From UKL13-2 sp038236905 (GTDB lineage: Bacteria; Pseudomonadota; Gammaproteobacteria; Burkholderiales; Usitatibacteraceae), in the NCBI GenBank assembly GCA_038236905.1, contig JBBRZG010000002.1, positions 1 to 64,000 on the forward strand: a stretch of DNA of 64,000 nucleotides, read 5' to 3'. The notes under the pieces were generated by a model, which saw only the letters and a list, made by a program, of their open reading frames with translations, was not told the origin of the DNA and ran no database searches. Shown here in pieces: positions 40,764 to 49,214 of this stretch (its first letter is position 1; the number at the start of each line of letters is the position of its first letter). Both the position numbers and the translations under genes were made by a program.

Positions 40764-43700
40764 CTAGAACCCAAACCAACCCGCCGATAGCGGCAATTTT
40801 GGCGTACGTCCGGTTGCTTTGGCTAGCTGATCGAGCGCAGCGGGTTGTTGTGCAGCCGGTCCTGTTAGTGCGTCAACATAATCGAGTACGGCCGAAATGT
40901 GTTTGGCATCAGGGAACCGTAATTTCATCAAGGCCCGCACCTCCGTCACTTCTACGCGAGCAGCTTCAATTTGGCCGCTGATTGCCAGCAGATAGGCCCG
41001 CATCGTTCGCGCGCTCGGGATCGTGGCTAATCGCGGGTTCTTCACCAGCATGTCCATCTGTTGCGCAGCAGCCTGAATATTGCCCGATTGCGCAGCGGCG
41101 TTTGCCTGAAGGGCGGTGAGGACGATCACTTCGGCTGCCTCGGGGGCGAGATTAAGTGCTTTCGTAAGCTGAAGTCCGCGCGTGATCATGGTGGTGGCAT
41201 CGACCTTCTGGTCAAGTGCTACTTGTGCGAGCGCCATTAAGGTTCGGGCGACGGTTCGTTGAGGTGGGTTATCGCTAGCAGGCAATGCGGCCAGCGCTTT
41301 CGTCATGTAGTCTGTGGCCTTTTCAGTTTGCCCCGAAAATTGATAACACATCGCTGCTTTCGACAGCACATCAACCGTCAGCGGATGCTTTGCACCCGTA
41401 ATCCGTTCGCGAGTCGCGGCTAATTCCGCGTATTGTTTGGCGCAGTCGGAATAGCGCGCCAGTTGTCGCGTCATCTCGGCGGCAAAATAGCGTGTCACCA
41501 TGGTTCTATCTGCTTCAAAACCGAGATAAGCGGACGAATCCGTGATGATGCTATCCAGCCGTGCCACGGATTCTGAGAGTTGCCCGGCGCGAGCGTAACT
41601 CACGGCAAGGTTGGCCCGCATGGTTAATGCGTCGCCCAGCTTTCCGGGCGGTGGACTTAAAAACAAGGGCTCAATTGCCAACAAAATGGCACGCTCTTCG
41701 TTGAGGTCGTTGCGCGCGCCCGCCAGTACGGCGCGCACGTTTTCAACCTCTGCGAACATCCAGCTCTTGTTGCCGAGTCGTTGAAGAACTTGCTCGCGCA
41801 AAGGGGTGATGATGGGCGCAATTTCAGCCAACTTACCTTGCTTTTGCAAAGCTGCAGCGAGGTTGGTTTTGCCGATTATTACGACGTCGCTGACCTCGCC
41901 ATCGGCCACTTCGAGAATGGGCAGCGATGTTCGAAAATGCTGTTCAGCTTCGCTGAATTTCTCAGCATCCATTTCTGCCATTGCTAGCGCATGCAAATTC
42001 CGCGCGTACTCGACAGACTGTGTGCCTGCGCGCTTTGCGGTTGCCGCCGCGGCCTCGGTAAGTAACGGAATTGCGCGTTGCGGCTGGGAAAGTGAGGCGT
42101 AAGTGCGTCCCAGCACCGACTGTAGCTCGGCTAGCGTATCCGGTGCTGAGGCGAATTGTTCACTTAGCTTTTTGGTACCGGCGTCTAACAAATCGCGCGC
42201 CAGCAGTTTTTCCCCTTTCGCGCGTTCCGGGTCGGCGCTCTCAAACAGCGTTATTAGAAACTGGTTGACGGCCTTTGCCTTGTTAGCCTCGGATTCTGCA
42301 ACTTGGCTGGACCGAGCGGCAGCTCGCTCGGCCGAGCGCGATTTTTTTTCATTGATAGTTGCGATCTGCGCGCTTGCGTCAGCGAGCCGTTGCGCAGCGA
42401 TTGCGGCAGATTTGGAAAGCTCGCTTTCGCCCAGTGCCGCATTCGCCTGCGCAGTTGAAATCTCAGCTAATCGGCGCTGTTGCACCGCCGTTTCTTTCTC
42501 AAGATCTGCTCGTTTAGCTTCCGTATTGGCGCGCTCAGCTTGCCAAATCGCAGCGAGCAAGCCGACGCTCACCGCGACAAACGCGATAGAAGTAACCGCC
42601 GCCAATGTGCGGTTTCGTTTCAGCCACAAACCGGTTTTGTATTGCCAGTTACCGCGCCTGGCAGCGACCGGCAAGTTGTTAAGCCATCGCTCGAGATCGG
42701 CGGCAAATGCGCTTAAAGTGGAATAGCGGTCGGCGGGCTGTTTGCGCAACGCCTTGGCAACGATCGCTTCAAGATCGCCTTTTGCGCGGGCCGCGTCGTT
42801 GGGTCGGTTTTTAGGGTGCGGTACTTTCTCATCAAGTGCTTTGGATATTGACTTTGCATCGCTATGAACAATCGCATGCTCCAGTGCCGCGCGGCTCTCG
42901 TTTTTGGTCGCGGCGTTGAACGGCAGTGTGCCGGTGAGCAACTCGAACAGCAACACACCCATCGAAAACACATCAGCCGCCACGCCGGTCGGCTCGCCTG
43001 TGATCTGTTCGGGCGCGCAATAGCCAAGCGTGAAACCGCGCCCGGTCATGCGGGTCAGCGAGGTCGCAACTTCTTCGTCGGCATCGTCGATTAATTTGGC
43101 AATTCCAAAATCCAACAACGAGGGCTCGCCCGCAGCGGTAACCAGCACATTGGATGGTTTCAAATCCCGATGCACCACCAGTTGACCGTGGGCGTGTTCG
43201 GCGGCGCGACAAACTTTGAGGATCAACGCGACCCGTTCTTCGACGCGCGGCGCATGTACCGCCGCCCACTCCGTGATCGGTACGCCGTCAACATATTCCA
43301 TCACCAAATAGGGCTCGCCCAGATGCGTGCCGGCATCAAGCATCCGCGCAATGCCCGGGTGAGCAAGCCGCGCGAGCAATCTCCGTTCGCGTAGAAAACG
43401 CGCCACTACCTCGGTCTTGCCCAGACCAGTCCGCAGAAATTTGATCGCCGCGTGGCCGTCAAAGTTGCCATCATGTCGCGCGGCCAGCCACACTGCGCCC
43501 ATCCCGCCTTCGCCAATCTTCTGCTCAAGCTGCCACGCGCCAATTTTGTCTCCCGGCTGGAGGTTTAAGTCGGTGTCAGCGGCTGTGGAAGTGGCGGTAT
43601 TGAGCCGTGCTTCGAATTCCTGCGCGCCTACGCCGATCAGGCTCGGCGGTTGATTGGTTTGTGAAGTTTGCGAATCGGTATCGTCAAACTCAGCGAGCAT

Positions 43701-43850
43701 TTTTTTGATGGCGGCAACATGTTCGGGCGCGGTCTTTTCGAGCGAATCGAACCAGTCGGCTCGAGCCCTTTTTGGCAGGTCAGAGACCTCATCCAACAGC
43801 GCTGAGCGCCGTTGCCAGTTCGTTTTGTCGACGGTGTTTTTGGTATTCAT
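40764..43850 (-). CDS. Transmembrane Ser/Thr protein kinase with TPR-like repeats
   Basis: The 1,028-residue protein begins with a helical segment, then a Hanks-type kinase domain (about 105-385): glycine loop IGEGGMGAVW, VAIK-type Lys in HAAIKFL, HRDLKPSNVLV catalytic loop, LLDFGIAKL and a GYCAPEQ segment after the activation loop. One transmembrane helix (about 415-435, TLAAVTSIAFVAVSVGLLAA) and an Ala/Glu-rich coiled coil (440-530) lead to a C-terminal array of helical TPR-like repeats (about 560-1010). The kinase lies in the cytosol and the repeat region probably in the periplasm. The ECF sigma gene is 24 bases upstream, a pairing typical of this kinase class, so phosphorylation may control that sigma factor or its targets. 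Confidence 0.92.
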   Translation of the reverse strand: MNTKNTVDKTNWQRRSALLDEVSDLPKRARADWFDSLEKTAPEHVAAIKKMLAEFDDTDSQTSQTNQPPSLIGVGAQEFEARLNTATSTAADTDLNLQPGDKIGAWQLEQKIGEGGMGAVWLAARHDGNFDGHAAIKFLRTGLGKTEVVARFLRERRLLARLAHPGIARMLDAGTHLGEPYLVMEYVDGVPITEWAAVHAPRVEERVALILKVCRAAEHAHGQLVVHRDLKPSNVLVTAAGEPSLLDFGIAKLIDDADEEVATSLTRMTGRGFTLGYCAPEQITGEPTGVAADVFSMGVLLFELLTGTLPFNAATKNESRAALEHAIVHSDAKSISKALDEKVPHPKNRPNDAARAKGDLEAIVAKALRKQPADRYSTLSAFAADLERWLNNLPVAARRGNWQYKTGLWLKRNRTLAAVTSIAFVAVSVGLLAAIWQAERANTEAKRADLEKETAVQQRRLAEISTAQANAALGESELSKSAAIAAQRLADASAQIATINEKKSRSAERAAARSSQVAESEANKAKAVNQFLITLFESADPERAKGEKLLARDLLDAGTKKLSEQFASAPDTLAELQSVLGRTYASLSQPQRAIPLLTEAAAATAKRAGTQSVEYARNLHALAMAEMDAEKFSEAEQHFRTSLPILEVADGEVSDVVIIGKTNLAAALQKQGKLAEIAPIITPLREQVLQRLGNKSWMFAEVENVRAVLAGARNDLNEERAILLAIEPLFLSPPPGKLGDALTMRANLAVSYARAGQLSESVARLDSIITDSSAYLGFEADRTMVTRYFAAEMTRQLARYSDCAKQYAELAATRERITGAKHPLTVDVLSKAAMCYQFSGQTEKATDYMTKALAALPASDNPPQRTVARTLMALAQVALDQKVDATTMITRGLQLTKALNLAPEAAEVIVLTALQANAAAQSGNIQAAAQQMDMLVKNPRLATIPSARTMRAYLLAISGQIEAARVEVTEVRALMKLRFPDAKHISAVLDYVDALTGPAAQQPAALDQLAKATGRTPKLPLSAGWFGF

Positions 43851-43874
43851 AACGGGCTTGTCTGGTGCCGGTTT

Positions 43875-44504
43875 TTAAGCGCTTCGCTCAACCATCTCTT
43901 CCAGCAGCGCTTTCGCTTTGACCCAATCACGGTCCACGGTGCGGCTGGCGACTTTGCGTAACGCGGCAATATCGGCAACGGTCAAGCCGGCAAAATAGCG
44001 GAGCTCCACCAGCTCATACAATGAATAATCGATCGCCTTTAATTGCTCCAGCGCCTGATCCAGCAAGAACCAATTGTCACGTCCCGCAGCGGCAATCGAG
44101 TCGGCTTGCGACAGCGTGACTTGGATCTGATCGCCGCCGCGCTTTTCCGCGCTTTCAGCACGGAGATAATCTAGCACCACAGACCGGAGCACCTTGCCGA
44201 CATACGCAAAAAATTGCACCCGCGATTCGCCCGCCATGCCTTCACGATCCGCCATCCGCAAAAAGCCTTCGTTTACCAAAGCAGTGGTATTCAGGCTGGT
44301 GACACCGCCTGCTGCGTATAAACGTGAACGCGCCAGTCGTTTGATCTCGGGATACAAAACGCTATAGAGGCGGGCCGAGGCGCCTGAGTCGCCGGCCCGT
44401 AATTCGTTCAGCAGCTGCGTGACTTGATTGGGCCCGCCACCCGCCGCCACACTAGCGTCTGGACTTTGGTTTGGGTTTGAATCGGCTAATTTTGACGAAT
44501 CCAC
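43875..44504 (-). CDS. ECF-type RNA polymerase sigma factor paired with Ser/Thr kinase
   Basis: A 209-residue sigma factor (GTG start) of the kinase-associated ECF group (TIGR02999-like). Region 2 shows LYPEIKRLARSRLYAAGG, TTALVNEGFLRMAD and FFAYVGKVLRSVVLDYLRA. Region 4 shows LYELVELRYFAGLTVADIAA and a recognition helix VASRTVDRDWVKAKALL. No anti-sigma gene is adjacent; instead a transmembrane kinase follows, consistent with control by phosphorylation. GGAG lies upstream of the GTG. Targets are unknown; the neighbouring secreted-protein block is a candidate. Confidence 0.93.
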   Translation of the reverse strand: MDSSKLADSNPNQSPDASVAAGGGPNQVTQLLNELRAGDSGASARLYSVLYPEIKRLARSRLYAAGGVTSLNTTALVNEGFLRMADREGMAGESRVQFFAYVGKVLRSVVLDYLRAESAEKRGGDQIQVTLSQADSIAAAGRDNWFLLDQALEQLKAIDYSLYELVELRYFAGLTVADIAALRKVASRTVDRDWVKAKALLEEMVERSA

Positions 44505-44835
44505 GCGATAGCTCTCCGGCTGTTAGTCGAGATAAAGTCCAAGCGGTAGACAGCAATGTGTCCAAATTCAATGGCGCTTTGATTGTAGCGGAACAACGGC
44601 GGGAAGCTCACGCTTTGATCGACCGTTGGTCAGTCGAGCGGCTTATATTTTTCTTATAAACGCTAGATTAGGCAACACGTTCAGAGCAAAAAGGCTTGAA
44701 GACGCGCTTCTGGTCTGGTGTTTCAATTGCGAATTGAATGGCAATGCGAGCGTAGCCGATCAGACTAGGAATTTCTCGCGTTGCCCGCTGCGGCGACTTA
44801 ACGGTGGCCGCAGCGTGCGAACTTATTGCAACAAT
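44505..44835. other. Intergenic region between sigma gene and DUF3455 gene
   Basis: Spans 331 bases upstream of the ECF sigma gene and downstream of the DUF3455 gene, both on the minus strand. It must contain the promoter of the sigma-kinase operon, but no clear box pair was seen. A long plus-strand frame (44626-45342) is antisense to the DUF3455 gene and rejected. Confidence 0.4.
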
Positions 44836-45390
44836 CTAGCTGGCTTTGTAAAAAATGTAGTCAGCTTGGTATTTAACGATTTCTTTGGCGTCCAGATTAC
44901 CTGCCGTACACGGGGTGGCTGGCGCTACACCGCCCTTGGTATCCACGCGCTGGATGTAAGTGACGCCGGTCATGGCACCGGTGCCCATCGCCGGATTACC
45001 TTTGACCAATTGCAGAGCAATGCTGCCGGGGACATTAGGCGCTACCGCAACTTGCGCGCCGGTGAGTTTCGAGCCGTCCATGGCTTCCCATGTCGCCGGT
45101 GGGCCGTAGTATTTACCGACTTGTTTGCCGCTGCGGTCATTCAAGCTCGCAACCGGACCGACAAATACCCATTCAAATTGACCTGCTGCATCTTTTTTTG
45201 CGCGGCACTGATATGTAATTTCACCCACACCAACGGTCTCGAGCGCGACCTTGTTGCCGGCTGGAACTTGAACTGCAGCGGGCAATGCGGTTTGAGAATA
45301 CAGGGGCGCAGAAGGCGACATGCTGCCACAAGCAGCGAGTAAGCCCAACGCAAGAACTGAAGCTGATGCGGTTACAGTACGACGTATCAT
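44836..45390 (-). CDS. DUF3455 family lipoprotein
   Basis: A 184-residue protein with a lipoprotein signal ending in the lipobox LLAAC (Cys21). DUF3455 landmarks follow: VQVPAGNKVALETVGVGEIT, YQCRAKKDAAGQFEWVFVGP, VGKYYGPPATWEAMDGSK, GAMTGVTYIQRVDTKGG and a final YQADYIFYK. A strong AGGAG precedes ATG 45390. The family is widespread in proteobacteria and of unknown function; the lipid anchor places it in the envelope. Confidence 0.9.
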   Translation of the reverse strand: MIRRTVTASASVLALGLLAACGSMSPSAPLYSQTALPAAVQVPAGNKVALETVGVGEITYQCRAKKDAAGQFEWVFVGPVASLNDRSGKQVGKYYGPPATWEAMDGSKLTGAQVAVAPNVPGSIALQLVKGNPAMGTGAMTGVTYIQRVDTKGGVAPATPCTAGNLDAKEIVKYQADYIFYKAS

Positions 45391-45669
45391 TTTTAACTCC
45401 TAAGGTTTTGTGAATAGCCTGAACAGGCCAAGTTAAATAAGGTGTGGAGAACGGCGCACGTCACTTTCCCTATGTTCGGCAACTTGCGTCCGAAACATCA
45501 TACGCGCGGAGGTGAGATATTGGATTCAAATTTTTTCGAAGATAATTAGGTCAGTAAATATTCGCCCCGTTTCCGCCATTGTTTCCCTTTTTGTTTCCGC
45601 TTTTTTTCCGTTTCTGTTTCGCTTATTGAAGCGGGATGGGACACACCTTAATACGAAAAAGCCCGCTAC

Positions 45670-46905
45670 ATGCATGTCATCATCGGTGCCATCGGCACCT
45701 CCGGCGATACTCTACCGCTGATCGAATTAGGCCGTCATTTGGTTGCGGCGGGGCACGATGTTGATTTTATTGGCTTGGCTTACTTCGAAAGCCGCGCGCG
45801 CTCGGCCGGTTTGCGCTTTCATCGCGCGGGTCCGCCCGGACTTTTTGAAAACATGGCGGGTGACGCTTCGGTGTGGGATTGGGCGGTCGGGTTTCGCTCG
45901 TTGTGGAAAGTGCTGGGCGGGGCGATGTCGGATACCTTCGCGGCAGTTGGGCGTCTGCGCCGCGACGACTCTGTTTTGGTCGGATCGAGCGGTGCCGTGG
46001 GGATTCGTCTCGCGCAAGAAAAATTCGGGATGCGCGCGATGACGGTACATATGTCGCCGTTTTATTTTTTCTCGCGTGAGCAAAACTGTATCGGCGGGTT
46101 GGGCGCATGGCCGCCATGGCTGCCGCGCGCGGCCCGCAGCGGCGTCTTAAAAACCATGGATCATTATTTCATTGACGGTGTTTGCCGATCTGACGTAAAC
46201 GCAATGCGGCGGTCAATCGGCCTTGCTGATATTAAGCATGTTTTTACGCGCTGGATAAATTCTCCTGACCGCGTGGTGTGTGCCGTTCCGGACTGGTTTG
46301 CTGATTGCCAAGCGGATTGGCCGTCACAATCTGTATCGGTGCCCTTTCCGGTTGCACAAGGCGCAGAACCATGGACGCCTTCCGCCGCGTTATCTGCTTT
46401 TTTGGCCAATGGAGACGCGCCGTTGGTGGTTTCTGCCTGCACCGGCGCGGGCGCGGCATCGACATTCTTCCAGCGCGCCATCGACGCCGCGCAGCGATCA
46501 AATCAGCGCGTCATTCTGGTCAGCCGTTTCCCAAATCAAATTGTGCAGCCGCTGCCGTCATTTGCATTTCTTATTGACTACGCGCCATTCGGGCAGCTGC
46601 TGCCTCATGCCCGGGCGATTATTCACAACGGCGGGATCGGCACTATGGCGCTCGCGATGCGAGCAGGGCTGCCGCAGATCATCGTGCCGTTTGCCTACGA
46701 CCAGTTTTTTAATGCGATGCAGCTAGCCGCGCTAGGCGGTGGCACGACGGTTCGCCGTCAACGCACCGCGCCTGAGTTGGCGCGTACGATCGCCGACGTG
46801 CTCGATTCCAAACCGATCGCAGCGGCGTGCATCGAGCTTAAGGGGCGCACGCTTGAGGCAAGCGACGGACTATCGGAAATGGTGCGGCAGGTTGAAGCGC
46901 TCTAG
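45670..46905 (+). CDS. GT1-family (UGT-like) glycosyltransferase
   Basis: A 411-residue GT-B enzyme. The N-terminal domain opens with HVIIGAIGTSGDTLPLIELG, the acceptor-side motif of UGT/MGT enzymes. The C-terminal donor domain holds the family signature ARAIIHNGGIGTMALAMRAG, then PQIIVPFAYDQFFNA, where the terminal DQ binds the nucleotide sugar. Such enzymes glycosylate lipids or small molecules, for example in rhamnolipid synthesis. It stands alone; a lipid or PKS-product acceptor is conceivable, but the two loci are 17 kb apart. No clear ribosome site. Confidence 0.9.
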   Translation: MHVIIGAIGTSGDTLPLIELGRHLVAAGHDVDFIGLAYFESRARSAGLRFHRAGPPGLFENMAGDASVWDWAVGFRSLWKVLGGAMSDTFAAVGRLRRDDSVLVGSSGAVGIRLAQEKFGMRAMTVHMSPFYFFSREQNCIGGLGAWPPWLPRAARSGVLKTMDHYFIDGVCRSDVNAMRRSIGLADIKHVFTRWINSPDRVVCAVPDWFADCQADWPSQSVSVPFPVAQGAEPWTPSAALSAFLANGDAPLVVSACTGAGAASTFFQRAIDAAQRSNQRVILVSRFPNQIVQPLPSFAFLIDYAPFGQLLPHARAIIHNGGIGTMALAMRAGLPQIIVPFAYDQFFNAMQLAALGGGTTVRRQRTAPELARTIADVLDSKPIAAACIELKGRTLEASDGLSEMVRQVEAL

Positions 46906-47114
46906 TTTCTTTTTTTTATGACCAGCAACATGCGGCAATGAGTGCGAAGAATATTTGGGTATTATTCGGTCACACGCGGTTGTCGAGAGCGTTGGTAGTC
47001 AAAGCTCGGTAAACATTGCGGCGGATAGCTCCTGTGCATGACTCGTTCTTTGCAATCCTTGTGCGACTTACAAACACGGTAACAGCACAGTTCAGTTATT
47101 CAAAAAGGTCCACG

Positions 47115-47354
47115 ATGCCAGCGCAAATTTTTTTGTTCTTATTTAAATTTATCGTTGCAGCCGCTATCAGCCTGGTCACTGTATCTGCCCTAACTGGTTG
47201 CGTTGTGTTTGCAGTCGCTGACGCCGCCGTTACAGTTGCTGCCACCGCAGTGAAAGTAACCGCCAAAACAGTCGGTGCCGCGGCAGATATCGTGCTGCCG
47301 TCGTCGGAGAAAAAGACGGATAAAGATAAAGACAAGGACGCAGCGAAGAAGTGA
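47115..47354 (+). CDS. Small lipoprotein with Lys/Asp-rich tail
   Basis: The 79-residue protein starts at ATG 47115 behind AAGG and has a lipobox ALTGC (Cys28). It continues with an Ala/Val-rich stretch (VVFAVADAAVTVAATAVKVT) and ends in a highly charged tail (KKTDKDKDKDAAKK). Similar short lipoproteins with VTVAATAVKVTAKTVGAAAD are common in proteobacteria (NF-type membrane lipoproteins) with no known role. A longer in-frame start at 47016 would hide the signal peptide. Confidence 0.75.
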   Translation: MPAQIFLFLFKFIVAAAISLVTVSALTGCVVFAVADAAVTVAATAVKVTAKTVGAAADIVLPSSEKKTDKDKDKDAAKK

Positions 47355-47850
47355 GCTAAGCAATAACGTTAGCGTCGACTTCCCTGAATCGCCGACATGT
47401 TTCTTGTTTAATTCAAGCCCCCGAATCGCATTCTTGCGACGCCCTCAAGATAAATTTGCGATCACGCTCAAGTTAGGCGACACATCTGTCGTTAACCTTG
47501 AAAGAATGCTTTTGCGTACTGCCGAAGCTTGCGAATAGTCTGTCGCGGTAGGGCTTTTTACGCCCGATAGACCTGCCTTACTATCGACCTCTACCTTAAG
47601 TATGAAGCGTGGAGACCCGTTTAAAGGACGTATGCAATCTGCCTTGTAGATATTGGGCAAGCACTTGGCACGCGCTTTGCAATGTGATCGGAAACGTCTG
47701 GAATTCTTCACTTATTAGCAAATCGCCAACGTTTAAAGCGCACTTGAGTCTCTTTTTGGAGACAGTGCAATGTTTTTCCTTAGACCGCACCAAAATCTGT
47801 GCGCCGTCTTAATCGAAACTTTGTTTCACCATAGCTTTAAGGAATTTGTC
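47355..47850. other. Intergenic region before the VCBS-repeat gene
   Basis: These 496 bases hold no supported gene; overlapping small frames on both strands lack ribosome sites. The open frame upstream of the FG-GAP gene (from ATG 47770) is in phase with it but adds 27 residues not resembling a signal peptide, so it is treated as leader. Confidence 0.4.
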
Positions 47851-49014
47851 ATGTCGAAGTCAGTTTCATCAAATCGCGTTGCACATAATAGTGTTGTAGT
47901 GCACACAGCAGAAATGTTCCTCGCCCTGCTTTTAAGCTTACTTGCGATTGCCAGTCTTACATTTACACATCGCGCCGATGCCGCCCAACAAGACTTCAAT
48001 GCTGATCGCAAAGCTGATTTGTTGTTTGCAAATACCGACGGAAGGGTTGCGATGTGGCTGATGAACGGCACGGCGCTGGCCAGCGGTGCGGGTTTGCTAG
48101 ATGCGGCTTCCGGTTGGACGGTTACTCACATCGCAGACTTTAATGGTGATGGCAAGGCTGACTTGTTATTTCGTCATACAGATGGTCGCGTTGCAATGTG
48201 GCTCATGGATGGCACTACGCTTGTCAGCGGAGCCGGGTTATTAGGTCCTGCGTCTGGCTGGAGCGTTTCCAGAGCGGCTGATTTCAATGGTGACGGTAAG
48301 GCAGACATATTATTTAGTCACACAGATGGGCGTATTGCCATGTGGCTTATGAATGGAACTACCTTAATCAGTGGTGCGGGGCTGCTAGGCGCAGCATCTG
48401 GCTGGAGTGTCACCCACGCAGCGGATTTTAATGGTGATGGCAAAGCCGATATTTTATTTCGTCACACCGACGGCAGAATCGCAATGTGGTTGATGAACGG
48501 AACGAACCTCATAAGTGGTGGTGGCTTGCTTGGTGCGGCTTCTGGGTGGATCGTCCGTCATACGGCAGACTTCAACGGCGATGGTAAGGCAGACTTGATC
48601 CTGCGGCACACAGACGGTCGGGAGGCTATGTGGCTCATGAACGGAACTACTACGGTTAGCTCATTTGGGTTGCTTGGCGCGGCATCTGGCTGGACAATCA
48701 CACACACTAACGATTTTAACGGGGACGGAAAAGCTGACCTGTTGTTCAGCCACACGGATGGTAGAGTCGCCATGTGGCTTATGAATGGATCCACTTTTCT
48801 TAGCGGTGGTGGGTTATTGGATAGTGCAACGGGATGGAGTGTTCGTTACACCGATGACTACAACGGTGATGGTAAGGCGGATTTAATATTTCGCCACGCC
48901 GATGGTCGTGTGGCGATTTGGCTAATGAATGGACTTACCGTTACCAGCAACGTGACTGTTCTGGGTGCTGGTGTGTGGAATGAGATTCCTGATCGATCAG
49001 GAGGTTGTAGTTAA
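47851..49014 (+). CDS. Secreted FG-GAP/VCBS-repeat protein
   Basis: A 387-residue protein: signal peptide (to about residue 46, THRADAAQ), then seven consecutive repeats of 48 residues. Each begins DFNGDGKADLLFRHTDGR and continues VAMWLMNGTTL, then GLLGAASGW. DxNxDGxxD is a calcium-binding loop, as in FG-GAP beta-propeller blades, so seven copies could close one seven-bladed propeller. AAGGA precedes ATG 47851. The final copy is diverged and ends GGCS. A surface or extracellular binding role is likely; the ligand is unknown. Confidence 0.88.
   Translation: MSKSVSSNRVAHNSVVVHTAEMFLALLLSLLAIASLTFTHRADAAQQDFNADRKADLLFANTDGRVAMWLMNGTALASGAGLLDAASGWTVTHIADFNGDGKADLLFRHTDGRVAMWLMDGTTLVSGAGLLGPASGWSVSRAADFNGDGKADILFSHTDGRIAMWLMNGTTLISGAGLLGAASGWSVTHAADFNGDGKADILFRHTDGRIAMWLMNGTNLISGGGLLGAASGWIVRHTADFNGDGKADLILRHTDGREAMWLMNGTTTVSSFGLLGAASGWTITHTNDFNGDGKADLLFSHTDGRVAMWLMNGSTFLSGGGLLDSATGWSVRYTDDYNGDGKADLIFRHADGRVAIWLMNGLTVTSNVTVLGAGVWNEIPDRSGGCS
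47992..48999 (+). repeat. Seven tandem 144-base coding repeats
   Basis: The repeat unit encoding a DFNGDGKAD-type calcium loop recurs every 144 bases starting at 47992, 48136 and onward through seven copies. Nucleotide sequences differ at many third positions while the protein is conserved, so the array is old and under selection. Confidence 0.88.
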
Positions 49015-49214
49015 GTCAATGTGAGAACCATTTGAGCTCGTCTATCCTCATCAGAGGCGCCAGCTCAACGAAAGATTTATAGGGGAAGGTTGCGCATTCC
49101 ACAAACTTCAATAAACGACGAATAGCGTTAATAAAGTCGTTGCTGCATTTAAATCCAACAAGTTAGCGGCGTTACCGATGGCTTTTTTGTGAGCGGCAGA
49201 GCTAATTCTTCGCT

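Noticed and set aside
44626..45342. A 238-codon open frame on the plus strand
   Set aside because: It runs antisense over the DUF3455 lipoprotein gene, which has a strong ribosome site, lipobox and family motifs; the antisense frame has none.
47992..48999. Non-coding tandem repeat or CRISPR-like array
   Set aside because: Period is 144 bases, divisible by three, and lies entirely in a coding frame with conserved calcium loops.
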